DNA from: Saccharospirillum sp. MSK14-1
GTDB taxonomy: Bacteria; Pseudomonadota; Gammaproteobacteria; Pseudomonadales; Natronospirillaceae
Length of the DNA: 64,000 nucleotides
Reading direction: 5' to 3'
NCBI RefSeq assembly: GCF_003054965.1
Contig: NZ_MIES01000026.1
Span: forward strand, 558,001-622,000
Shown here: positions 50,791 to 59,109 of the stretch, in pieces
Layout of the letters: each line of letters opens with the position of its first letter
Numbering within the stretch: position 1 is the stretch's first letter
Translations under genes and position numbers: made by a program
The notes under the pieces: generated by a model
Seen by the model: the letters and a program-made list of their open reading frames with translations, nothing else
The model's database searches: none
What the model was told of the DNA's origin: nothing

Positions 50791-51783
50791 ATGCGTCTGC
50801 AACTACCCAACCCTGTCCTGATTCTGTGTTTTGCCGTCACCCTACTGGTTTCCTGGTCGGTAGCGGCGGAACAAAGCTTTCCCATTGAAATTGAGCACGC
50901 CTTCGGCACCACCACCTTGGATGAAAAACCCGAGCGTGTGGCTACCGTTGCCTGGGCCAACCACGAAGTTCCTTTGGCGTTGGGCGTGGTGCCGGTCGGT
51001 TTTGCGGCGGCCAATTTTGGTGATGACGATGGCGACGGTTTGCTGCCTTGGGTGAAGGCGCGTCTGAACGAGCTCGGAGCCGCCACGCCCGTGTTGTTTG
51101 ATGAAGGCGACGGCATCGATTTCGAGGCCGTGGCAATGACTCAGCCGGATGTCATTCTGGCGGCCTATTCCGGCCTCAGCCAGGCCGACTACGACACCCT
51201 CAGTCTGATTGCGCCGGTAGTGCCTTTTCCGGAATCGCCCTGGTCAACCGACTGGCGCGAGATGATCCGCTTCAACAGCGCCGGCATGGGTATGGCCGCT
51301 GAAGGGGACGTCTTGATCGAGCAACTGGAACAACAGATTGCCGATACCGTAGCGGGCTACCCGGAACTCGACGACAAGTCGGCCATGTTTATTACTCATC
51401 TGGATGCGACCGATTTAAGCCTGGTGCGTTTTTATACCGCCAACGATACCCGGGTGAAATTCTTTGCCGACCTGGGTTTGCGCACACCACAAAGTGTTGA
51501 GCAAGCCAGTCGCGATGGACAGTTCTCTGGCGAAGTCAGCGCTGAACAAATCGACCGCTTTAACGACGTCGATATCTTTGTGACTTACGGTGATGAAAGT
51601 CTGCTGGCACCGCTGCAGGCGAATCCGTTGACGGCGAGAATGCGCGCCATCGCCAACGAATCCGTCGTGATGTTAGGCAACGGTCCGATTGGTACCGCTG
51701 CCAATCCGACACCCTTGTCGATTGGCTGGGTGCTGGATGATTACGTTGCCATGCTGGCCGAAGCCGCACGCAAAGCGCAATGA
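50791..51783 (+). CDS. iron-siderophore ABC transporter substrate-binding protein
   Basis: This encodes 330 residues from ATG 50791. A Sec signal peptide (LPNPVLILCFAVTLLVSWSVAA) precedes a TroA/FepB-type two-lobe fold. The start RVATVAWANHEVPLALG, then TQPDVILAAYSGL and RFYTAND, fit periplasmic Fe-siderophore binding proteins. The DDDGDG stretch near residue 90 is unusual and acidic. A Fur box precedes it, and its stop overlaps the ATG of the first permease (ATGA at 51780-51783). The ligand is probably a siderophore or iron complex; the type cannot be told. Confidence 0.88.
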   Translation: MRLQLPNPVLILCFAVTLLVSWSVAAEQSFPIEIEHAFGTTTLDEKPERVATVAWANHEVPLALGVVPVGFAAANFGDDDGDGLLPWVKARLNELGAATPVLFDEGDGIDFEAVAMTQPDVILAAYSGLSQADYDTLSLIAPVVPFPESPWSTDWREMIRFNSAGMGMAAEGDVLIEQLEQQIADTVAGYPELDDKSAMFITHLDATDLSLVRFYTANDTRVKFFADLGLRTPQSVEQASRDGQFSGEVSAEQIDRFNDVDIFVTYGDESLLAPLQANPLTARMRAIANESVVMLGNGPIGTAANPTPLSIGWVLDDYVAMLAEAARKAQ

Positions 51784-52820
51784 CATCGCCTGCTGGTTTG
51801 AAGGACGCAACGCCGTCTTTTAAACAGAATATTTTATTGCGATCGGCCGGTTTACTGGCGCTGCTTTTAGTCTTGCTGGCGCTGTGTTTTTTATCGATAG
51901 CGGTCGGCACGCGCGACGTTAGTTGGCCGGAAATTATGGCCGCTTTGCAGGGCCAGATTGATAGCGTCGGTGACGCCGCCGTCGCCACCCGTATTCCTCG
52001 TACTTTATTAGCCGTCATTGCGGGCAGTGCGCTGGGATTGGCCGGTGCCATTATGCAGGGGGTGACTCGTAACCCGCTTGCCGATCCGGGCATTCTTGGC
52101 ATCAACACCGGCGCTTCCCTAGCGGTGGTTATTGGGCTGGCCTGGTTTGGTATGAGCCTGGCACATACTTATGTCTGGGTAGCAATTTTCGGCGCCGGCA
52201 TCACCGCAGTTTTTGTTTATGCCATCGGCTCGCTCGGTCTGGGTGGTGCAACGCCACTCAAATTAGCCCTGGCCGGAGCCGCGACTTCCATTGCCTTATC
52301 CAGCTTCACCATCGCTGTGGTTTTACCGCGTAATGATATCGCCGGCGGCGTGCGTTCCTGGCAGATGGGCGGCGTTGGTGGCGCTACCTTCGATACCCTC
52401 CTCTTAGTGCTGCCATTTCTGATCGTTGGCTTTGTGATCAGCCTGTTATCGGCGCGCAAATTAAACACCCTGGCGCTGGGTGATGAGCTGGCTGCGGGTC
52501 TGGGTGAAAACGTCATGCTGGCGCGTTTAAGTGCTGGCCTGGGTGCCATCCTGCTGTGCGGTGCAACCACTGCTGCCTGCGGACCGATCGGTTTTGTCGG
52601 TTTGGTGGTGCCGCACCTTTGCCGGTTATTGGTCGGTGTTGATCATCGTTGGTTATTGCCGTTCTCCGCGCTCAGTGGTTCGGGTTTATTGTTGCTGGCC
52701 GATGTGGTGGGGCGACTGGTGGCCCGACCGAGTGAACTGGCAGTCGGAATCGTCACTGCCTTTATCGGTGCGCCATTTTTCATCTGGATCGTGCGTCGTC
52801 AGCGAGTGCGTGATTTATGA
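51780..52820 (+). CDS. FecCD-family iron-siderophore ABC permease (first)
   Basis: This encodes 346 residues. It is a BtuCD/FecCD permease with about ten helices: AVGTRDVSWPEIMAALQG, RIPRTLLAVIAGSALGLAGAIMQGVTRNPLADPGILGINTGA and the late CGPIGFVGLVVPHLCRLLVGVDHR. These are the standard family blocks, including the coupling-helix region. It forms a heteromeric permease with the next gene. It overlaps both neighbours by four bases. Confidence 0.92.
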   Translation: MTSPAGLKDATPSFKQNILLRSAGLLALLLVLLALCFLSIAVGTRDVSWPEIMAALQGQIDSVGDAAVATRIPRTLLAVIAGSALGLAGAIMQGVTRNPLADPGILGINTGASLAVVIGLAWFGMSLAHTYVWVAIFGAGITAVFVYAIGSLGLGGATPLKLALAGAATSIALSSFTIAVVLPRNDIAGGVRSWQMGGVGGATFDTLLLVLPFLIVGFVISLLSARKLNTLALGDELAAGLGENVMLARLSAGLGAILLCGATTAACGPIGFVGLVVPHLCRLLVGVDHRWLLPFSALSGSGLLLLADVVGRLVARPSELAVGIVTAFIGAPFFIWIVRRQRVRDL

Positions 52821-53860
52821 CAATTACTCAGACAGATGTGCTTGAGCGTGTTGTTACGCAGCGACATAAACGTCGCCAGGGCTGGCGTTCTATCGCGCTG
52901 ATTTTTATGCTGATTTTACTGGTTGGTTTCACGCTGACGTTGCTGTTGGGGCAATCTTTTACACCGCCTTTGGATGTGCTGCGGGTGTTGTTGGGAGAAC
53001 CGGTTCCCGGTGCCAGCTTTACCGTTGGTCATCTACGTTTGCCGCGTGCAGTGTTATCCATTCTGGTGGGTGTGAGTTTCGGTCTGGGCGGTGTCGCCTT
53101 TCAGATTATGTTGCGCAATCCACTGGCCAGTCCGGACATTATTGGCGTCAGTTCAGGCGCCAGTGCCGCAGCGGTTTTTGCCATCGTCGTGCTGCAATGG
53201 GATGGCACTGTGGTGACCGTTTTCTCGGTGTTGGCCGGCCTTGGTGTGGCGTTACTGGTTTATGCGTTATCGTTTAAAAACGGCGCCGCCGGCAGCCGCT
53301 TGATTCTGATTGGTATTGGCGTGGCGGCGATGATCGAGAGTTTTATCGGCTATGTTTTGCTGCGCGCCCCCGCCTGGGATTTGCAGGAAGCCATGCGCTG
53401 GCTGACCGGCAGTGTGAATGCGGCGCAATTGAGTCAGGCCTGGCCGGTGTTGGTTTCTTTGCTGGTTTTTGGTGGCCTTCTGCTCAGCCGGCGGCGCGAT
53501 CTGGATGCGTTACGCATGGGTGATGATACCGCTGCAGCGCTTGGTGTGAAGGTGGGAGTCACCCGGGTTATGGTCATTGTTAGTGCGGTTGGCATGATCG
53601 CCGTGGCAACGGCCGTTACCGGCCCCATTGCCTTTGTTGCTTTTTTGTCTGGGCCTATCGCGGCACGCATTGTCGGCAGTAAAGGATCGTTGTTAATTCC
53701 ATCGGCTTTGGTCGGCGCTTGCCTGGTATTGATGGGCGATTATGTCGGACAATTTTTATTGCCCAGCCGTTATCCGGTCGGCGTCATTACCGGTGCGTTG
53801 GGTGCGCCCTATCTGATTTATCTGATCATTCGCGTGAACCGCGCGGGAGGTTCGTTGTGA
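52817..53860 (+). CDS. FecCD-family iron-siderophore ABC permease (second)
   Basis: This encodes 347 residues. The helix pattern is as in the first permease, with LRLPRAVLSILVGVSFGLGGVAFQ, the NPLASPDIIGVSSGASAAAVFAI block and the late TGPIAFVAFLSGPIAARIVGS. The N-terminal 30 residues are basic before the first helix. It overlaps the first permease (ATGA) and the ATPase (GTGA at 53857-53860), so all parts of the importer are made together. Confidence 0.92.
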   Translation: MTITQTDVLERVVTQRHKRRQGWRSIALIFMLILLVGFTLTLLLGQSFTPPLDVLRVLLGEPVPGASFTVGHLRLPRAVLSILVGVSFGLGGVAFQIMLRNPLASPDIIGVSSGASAAAVFAIVVLQWDGTVVTVFSVLAGLGVALLVYALSFKNGAAGSRLILIGIGVAAMIESFIGYVLLRAPAWDLQEAMRWLTGSVNAAQLSQAWPVLVSLLVFGGLLLSRRRDLDALRMGDDTAAALGVKVGVTRVMVIVSAVGMIAVATAVTGPIAFVAFLSGPIAARIVGSKGSLLIPSALVGACLVLMGDYVGQFLLPSRYPVGVITGALGAPYLIYLIIRVNRAGGSL

Positions 53861-54669
53861 CGCTGGATCATCGTTTGGTGGTTGAGAATTTATCGGCCGG
53901 TTATGGCGAACGGACCATTTTGGATGGTCTCAATCTCGATGTTATTCCCGGTCGCATTACCTCCATTGTGGGTGCCAATGCCTGCGGTAAATCGACGCTG
54001 TTGCGCACCATGTCGCGGTTGTTGAAACCCACGCATGGACAGGTGTTGCTCGATGGTAAGTCGGTGCATCAACGACCTAGTCGTGAACTCGCCCAGACGC
54101 TGGGTCTACTGCCGCAATCACCGATCGCGCCGGAAGGCATTACCGTGGCTGATCTGGTCAGCCGGGGGCGTCATCCTCATCACGGTTTGATGTCGCGTTG
54201 GGGCGCTCGTGATGACGAAGCGGTTGCCCAGGCGTTGCAGGTGACCAAGACCGCTGAGCTAATGGATCGCGATGTCGACGAACTGTCTGGTGGTCAGCGC
54301 CAGCGCGTTTGGATCGCCATGGCGCTGGCGCAGGAAACAGCGTTGCTGCTGTTGGACGAACCGACCACCTTTTTGGATGTCAGCCATCAGGTGGAAGTGT
54401 TGGATTTGCTGGTCGATCTGAATCAAAGCCGGGGTACCACCATCGTTATGGTGCTGCACGACCTGAACCTGGCGGCGCGATATTCCGATCAGTTAGTGGC
54501 GGTGCAGGGCGGGCAACTGTACGCACACGGCGAGCCTGAGGCGATATTGAATGAAGCGATGATCGAATCGGTATTCGGGCTGCGCAGCCAGGTGATGATC
54601 GATCCGGTTTCTGGCAAACCGATGGTGTTACCGATCGGTCGGCACCGTTTGTCGCTCGGCACTAGTTGA
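53857..54669 (+). CDS. iron-siderophore ABC transporter ATP-binding protein (FecE/FepC type)
   Basis: This encodes 270 residues from GTG 53857, behind GGGAGG. Walker A is GANACGKSTLL, the signature ELSGGQRQRVWIAMALAQE, Walker B LLLLDEPTTFLD and the switch His VLHDLNLAARY. These match siderophore-importer ATPases. Earlier in-frame starts lie inside the permease gene and were discarded. It is the last gene of the ABC unit. The TonB receptor follows after a Fur-like, hairpin-forming region. Confidence 0.93.
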   Translation: MTLDHRLVVENLSAGYGERTILDGLNLDVIPGRITSIVGANACGKSTLLRTMSRLLKPTHGQVLLDGKSVHQRPSRELAQTLGLLPQSPIAPEGITVADLVSRGRHPHHGLMSRWGARDDEAVAQALQVTKTAELMDRDVDELSGGQRQRVWIAMALAQETALLLLDEPTTFLDVSHQVEVLDLLVDLNQSRGTTIVMVLHDLNLAARYSDQLVAVQGGQLYAHGEPEAILNEAMIESVFGLRSQVMIDPVSGKPMVLPIGRHRLSLGTS

Positions 54670-54676
54670 GATAAAA

Positions 54677-54721
54677 AGTCAATGCTAATGAAAATGAGCA
54701 TAATTCCCATTAGCATTGACT
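54677..54721. promoter_or_regulatory. 14-base inverted repeat with Fur-like site before the TonB receptor
   Basis: AGTCAATGCTAATG (54677-54690) and CATTAGCATTGACT (54708-54721) are perfect inverted arms around a 17-base loop. GCTAATGAAAATGAGCATA matches the Fur consensus at about 12 of 19 positions. No T-run follows, so it is not a standard terminator. Confidence 0.5.
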
Positions 54722-54812
54722 AAGTAAGCCCCTCCTTACACACTATGACACCCCTGATAACCAACAGGCCGCAGGCATCCCTCTGATGCTCGGCCTACTG
54801 AGGATGTCTATC

Positions 54813-56945
54813 ATGTTCCAACCCAAACCCCGGATGATTTCAGCATGGACTCGCTGTCAACGTTCCACCTCTGTCCTGCTGTATTGTACTCCGTTGGTGT
54901 TTGCGCCGCTGAGTGCTCAGGCCGAGCAGGCTGAGAACGAAACTGAAGAAGAAACCTTCCGTCTTGCACCCATCATTGTTAACGCCCAGGTGCAGGCCGA
55001 CGACGATGCCGAATCCACCGTCGCTCAGGAACTCTGGATCGGCGGCAAAGTCGCTACTAGTATTCTTGATACCCCGGCTTCAGTGTCGGTGATTACGCAA
55101 AAAGAAATTGAGCAGCGTGATGCCAATACGACTGAGGAAGTTTTGCAGTATACGGCGGGAGCCATTTCTGACTATTGGGGTACCGACGATCGCAATGATT
55201 ACTTCCAGATTCGCGGCTACAAAGCGACAACATACCGTGATGGTTTAACGCTGGGTTCTATGCGTGGCGTTCGTGAAGAACCTTATGCTTTCGAACGCGT
55301 TGAAGTATTGCGTGGTGCCAATTCAACCTTATTTGGACCAGCCGATCCTGGCGGTTCAATTAATTTCGTCAGCAAACAACCCCGGTTTGAGCGATTCAGT
55401 GATACGTATCTGACGCTGGGGTCGTTTAGTCATGTGGAAGCGGGTGTCGACGTTGGAAACGTCCTAAACGAAGATGAAACACTGGCTTATCGACTGACGG
55501 GTAAAGTTAAAGACAGTGAACGCGAATATGACCATTCGCGCGATAACACTGGATTTGTAATGGGTGGTTTAACCTGGGATGCCACCGACAACACAAGTGC
55601 GACTGTGATCGTTGATTACCTGAATACTGACAGTACGCCGAACAGTGGTGGCTATGGATTTGATAAAGAATACGACCGTAGCGATTTTTATGGGGAGCCG
55701 GATTACAACTTCCATGATGTAGAACGTATAACGGTATCGGGTCAGGTTAGTCATGATTTTGAAAATGGTTTTACGCTCAGAAGCAATATTCGCTATAGCG
55801 ATCTAACCGATGATTTTGGCTATGTCTATATCACCGATAGTGACAGTCGAGTAGGTTCTGTCGTTGATCGTGACTATTTTGGAAGTGATACGGAAGCCCA
55901 AGAGCTGATCGGTAACATTATTACCCAATATAGCGCGCAGTTTAATCGCTTCGATAGTAATACGACCGCTGGTATTGAGTACCGCAATGCGTCAAGCAGC
56001 AGTACCTCAGTATACGGTGACACAACCTCAATTGATCTGAATAACCCCAGTTACTCTGGCGCGCCATCCAGTTTGTCGGTTTATCAAGAACAGTCGCTGG
56101 ACTACTCTTCCTTGGCCGTTTTTGTTCAGCAAGACATCGCCATCAATGATCAATACATTGTGACTGCTGGTTTACGTAACGACCTGCTGGATATATCACG
56201 AGAAGGCGAAAGCGCTTATACCGGTTCCTTAGATGCCGAAGATAATTTCTCGGAATTCTCTTTTCGAGGCGCTTTGACTTATATCGTTAACGATTCAGTA
56301 TCCACCTACGTCAGTATGGTTGAGTCTGTTGAGCCACCAGAAGTGGGCTCCGAGCCTGAACGGGGAGAACAGTATGAGTTGGGTGCTAAGTATTCGCCGG
56401 CTGACATAAATGCGGTGTTCTCTGCTGCTGTCTATCAGTTGACCATAGGTAATGACAGCATCGCTATTGTTGGTGGCGATGGCAGCATTACACGTGAAAG
56501 TATCGATGAATCCCAGGTCCATGGTCTTGATCTAGAAGCCAGAGCTGAAGTTACTGCCAACCTGAGCATAACAGCAGCCTACTCTTATATGATGTCTGAG
56601 ATCGAACGTCGTGAAGGCTCTGAAGAAAAAGAAGGTAATGAGTTACCGACAGCACCGAATCACACTGCTTCGGTTTGGGGTTTCTATGAAATGCCGGAAT
56701 TGGACCTTGGTGTTGGTTTGGGTGCTCGATATGTTGGCGCCTATTACTTTTCAGAAGACAACGATGTAAAAAGCGATGAGGCGGTCATCTTTGATACCTC
56801 ATTGAGTTATCGACCGATTGAAAATACCGATTTCTCAGTTCATGTTAGCAACTTGCTGGATGAGCAGCATGTTGCAAACAAAGGGTCCGCGATTTACTAC
56901 AATCCCGGACGTGAAATCACTGCCACCGTTAGCTATAACTGGTAA
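54813..56945 (+). CDS. TonB-dependent siderophore receptor
   Basis: This encodes 710 residues from ATG 54813 (GAGG about 10 bases before); ATG 54786 would add nine residues. There is a signal peptide to about residue 40, then an acidic stretch and a TonB-box-like APIIVNAQ. The plug includes SVITQKEIEQRDANTTEEVLQY, YFQIRGYKATTYRDGL and PADPGGSINFVSKQP. A 22-strand barrel follows, ending in aromatic ITATVSYNW. It belongs to the siderophore receptor subgroup (TIGR01783-like). It delivers ferric siderophore to the ABC importer encoded just upstream. Base use is AT-richer than that of neighbours. A terminator follows. Confidence 0.92.
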   Translation: MFQPKPRMISAWTRCQRSTSVLLYCTPLVFAPLSAQAEQAENETEEETFRLAPIIVNAQVQADDDAESTVAQELWIGGKVATSILDTPASVSVITQKEIEQRDANTTEEVLQYTAGAISDYWGTDDRNDYFQIRGYKATTYRDGLTLGSMRGVREEPYAFERVEVLRGANSTLFGPADPGGSINFVSKQPRFERFSDTYLTLGSFSHVEAGVDVGNVLNEDETLAYRLTGKVKDSEREYDHSRDNTGFVMGGLTWDATDNTSATVIVDYLNTDSTPNSGGYGFDKEYDRSDFYGEPDYNFHDVERITVSGQVSHDFENGFTLRSNIRYSDLTDDFGYVYITDSDSRVGSVVDRDYFGSDTEAQELIGNIITQYSAQFNRFDSNTTAGIEYRNASSSSTSVYGDTTSIDLNNPSYSGAPSSLSVYQEQSLDYSSLAVFVQQDIAINDQYIVTAGLRNDLLDISREGESAYTGSLDAEDNFSEFSFRGALTYIVNDSVSTYVSMVESVEPPEVGSEPERGEQYELGAKYSPADINAVFSAAVYQLTIGNDSIAIVGGDGSITRESIDESQVHGLDLEARAEVTANLSITAAYSYMMSEIERREGSEEKEGNELPTAPNHTASVWGFYEMPELDLGVGLGARYVGAYYFSEDNDVKSDEAVIFDTSLSYRPIENTDFSVHVSNLLDEQHVANKGSAIYYNPGREITATVSYNW

Positions 56946-56970
56946 ATAAGTCGATTAACGGAACGCAATA

Positions 56971-57007
56971 AAAAACCGGAGTCGATCATTCGGCTCCGGT
57001 TTTTTTG
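56971..57007 (+). terminator. bidirectional Rho-independent terminator after the TonB receptor
   Basis: ACCGGAG...CTCCGGT arms with an inner CG pair, flanked by an A-run before and a T-run after. It also serves the convergent SPFH gene. Confidence 0.85.
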
Positions 57008-57030
57008 TGTTGATAGGAAGTGCTAAAAAC

Positions 57031-57963
57031 TCAGCTACCCGCCTTCTTCAACACTTCCGACAGACCTGCAACCGCACCGCCGATGTTGGACAGTTCAGCA
57101 GGCAGAATCAGGGTATTGTTGGTCTTGGCGAGCTTGCCGAATTCACCGACATACTGTTCGGCGATGCGCAGGCTGACGGCATCTTTGCCGCCGGGTTCCT
57201 GGATGGCGGAGGCGATTTTGCGCAGACCATCGGCGGTGGCAACCGCGATCAGTTCGATCTCTTTGGCACGACCTTCCGCTTCGTTGATCTGCTTGAGTTT
57301 CTCACCTTCAGACAGGTTGATGACTTCCTGTTTCTGACCTTCAGAAACGTTAATCATCGCCTGGCGTTCACCTTCGGATTTGGCGATGGCGGCGCGACGT
57401 TCACGCTCGGCGCGCATCTGTTGTTCCAGCGCATCTTTAATGCTTTCCGGCAAAGCGATGTCGGAAATTTCGTAACGCAGAACTTTGATGCCCCAGGGCG
57501 CAGCGGCTTCGTCCAAGGCTTGAACCACGACCTCGTTGATCTTGGCGCGTTCTTCGAACGTTTTATCAAGGTCGGTCTGGCCGATCACGGAACGCATGGT
57601 GGTTTGGGCCAACTGACTCGCGGCGTTGCGATAGTTATCGACACCATAACTGGCTTTGTGCGCGTCGATGACCTGAATGTAGAGCACGCCGTCGATGCCG
57701 ACCTGGATGTTGTCTTTGGTGACACAATCCTGCTGGGCGACGTCGATCACTTCTTCTTTTAAGGTGTGTTGATAAGCAACCTTGTCGATGAAGGGAATCA
57801 GAATGTGAAAACCGGAGTCGAGGGTCTTGGAGTATTTACCCAGACGCTCGACGACGAAATTGGAACGCTGTGGAACGATGCGCGCCGTTTTGAGAATGAC
57901 GACGATAACCGCGAGGGCAATACCCAGCGCCAGAATAGTGCCGATATCGAGAAAGCTGTTCAT
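57031..57963 (-). CDS. SPFH/stomatin-family membrane protein (paraslipin-like)
   Basis: This encodes 310 residues. One N-terminal membrane helix (ILALGIALAVIVVILKTARIV) is followed by an SPFH domain with RSNFVVERLGKYSKTLDSGFHILIPFIDKVAY and DCVTKDNIQVGIDGVLYIQV. A long Ala/Glu/Lys-rich coiled coil follows (QMRAERERRAAIAKSEGERQAMI, about 190-260). It forms large ring assemblies in membranes. It is encoded with a short NfeD protein, the usual pairing of bacterial stomatins, and may protect membrane proteins or organise microdomains. Confidence 0.92.
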   Translation of the reverse strand: MNSFLDIGTILALGIALAVIVVILKTARIVPQRSNFVVERLGKYSKTLDSGFHILIPFIDKVAYQHTLKEEVIDVAQQDCVTKDNIQVGIDGVLYIQVIDAHKASYGVDNYRNAASQLAQTTMRSVIGQTDLDKTFEERAKINEVVVQALDEAAAPWGIKVLRYEISDIALPESIKDALEQQMRAERERRAAIAKSEGERQAMINVSEGQKQEVINLSEGEKLKQINEAEGRAKEIELIAVATADGLRKIASAIQEPGGKDAVSLRIAEQYVGEFGKLAKTNNTLILPAELSNIGGAVAGLSEVLKKAGS

Positions 57964-57992
57964 GGGATGTCCTTATTGTATGGGGAGGGGAT

Positions 57993-58436
57993 TCAGTTCG
58001 GGCGCTGGCGACTGACAGTGAGCCGGATGCCTTCGTTGGCGACAACCCAGGCGACATCGCCTGCTTTGAGGTCGTCGTCGCTCAGAGCATCCCAGGCGAC
58101 GCCATTGAGAATGACGCGGCCGGCGCCCTGGTTGAAATCGTGCTCTACGGTGACGCGTTCACCCAGGTCCTGGCGAAAAGCGCTGTGGCTTTCGCCTTGA
58201 TCAGTGGTGAAGCCACCGAACCAGGCTTTAAGACGACGGCGGGCAACAACCAGCGAGCCGAGGCTGACAATACTGAAGGTTAATAACTGCCAGGTGAGAC
58301 TGTCGATCCAACCCAGCCACAGCAAAATACCGGTCACCAAGGCACCGAGGCCGATAAACACAGCGACCACACTGGTGGCCAGTAATTCAGACAGAATCAG
58401 CAGGATGCCGACAACAATCCAGATGATGGCATTCAT
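57993..58436 (-). CDS. short NfeD family protein
   Basis: This encodes 147 residues. Two or three N-terminal helices (IIWIVVGILLILSELLATSVVAVFIGLGALVTGI) are followed by a C-terminal OB-fold domain with GERVTVEHDFNQGAGRVILNGVAWDA and GDVAWVV. This is the short, protease-less NfeD form. It is co-transcribed with the SPFH gene 29 bases downstream and is thought to assist its partner's assembly. Confidence 0.9.
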   Translation of the reverse strand: MNAIIWIVVGILLILSELLATSVVAVFIGLGALVTGILLWLGWIDSLTWQLLTFSIVSLGSLVVARRRLKAWFGGFTTDQGESHSAFRQDLGERVTVEHDFNQGAGRVILNGVAWDALSDDDLKAGDVAWVVANEGIRLTVSRQRPN

Positions 58437-58509
58437 CCTGGTTTCCTTGTGTTAGGCGTCCGCATGGCCTTTGCGAACGCGCTGGTTATTGTTTTATTAA
58501 GGGGCTTGC

Positions 58510-58986
58510 TTATTTGTGTTCGACTTGTTCGATTTCGTATTCGACATCTCCGCCGGGCGTTTTTACCACGACTTCGTCGCCTTCTTCTTTGCCAATCAGC
58601 GCGCGGGCAATGGGTGAGCTGAAGGAGATTTTATTGACCTTCACATTGGCTTCATCTTCACCAACGATTTTGTAGGTCACGCCCTGATCGGTTTCCAGGT
58701 TAAGCAGGGTGACCGTGCAGCCAAAAATCACTTTGCCACTGTGCGGAATGTCGTGAATGTTGATCACTTGAGCGTTCGACAGCTTGCCTTCAATTTCCTG
58801 AATACGGCCTTCGATAAACCCTTGCTGTTCACGCGCGGCGTGATATTCGGCGTTTTCTTTTAAATCGCCGTGCTCACGGGCTTCAGCAATGGCTTTGATG
58901 ACAGCGGGCCGTTTGTTTTGTTTCAGGTCTTTCAATTCGTTTTGTAAGGCGATTTCGCCTTCGAGTGTCATCGGATGGCGTTGCAT
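58510..58986 (-). CDS. greA: transcription elongation factor GreA
   Basis: This encodes 158 residues from ATG 58986; a longer reading upstream is not homologous. The coiled coil is complete: [31 protein letters not shown], with the acidic tip residues Asp and Glu (GDLKENAEY). The globular domain has [21 protein letters not shown] and [18 protein letters not shown]. It rescues backtracked RNA polymerase by stimulating transcript cleavage. It lies downstream of carB, separated by a terminator, as in many gammaproteobacteria. Confidence 0.96.
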   Translation of the reverse strand: MQRHPMTLEGEIALQNELKDLKQNKRPAVIKAIAEAREHGDLKENAEYHAAREQQGFIEGRIQEIEGKLSNAQVINIHDIPHSGKVIFGCTVTLLNLETDQGVTYKIVGEDEANVKVNKISFSSPIARALIGKEEGDEVVVKTPGGDVEYEIEQVEHK

Positions 58987-59063
58987 CGGGATCGTCCTGT
59001 TTCGGGCCACACCGGTGGTGGGGCATGTATTCGGTTCGGGTTGGTGCCTGTTAAAGCACAAAC

Positions 59064-59089
59064 AAAAAGGGCGCCGCAGCGCCCTTTTT
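59064..59089 (-). terminator. Rho-independent terminator after carB
   Basis: AAAAAGGGCGC...GCGCCCTTTTT symmetrical hairpin with a four-base loop, between the carB stop and the greA start. It ends the carAB transcript. Confidence 0.85.
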
Positions 59090-59109
59090 CATTGTACGGG
59101 AGCCGGCGA

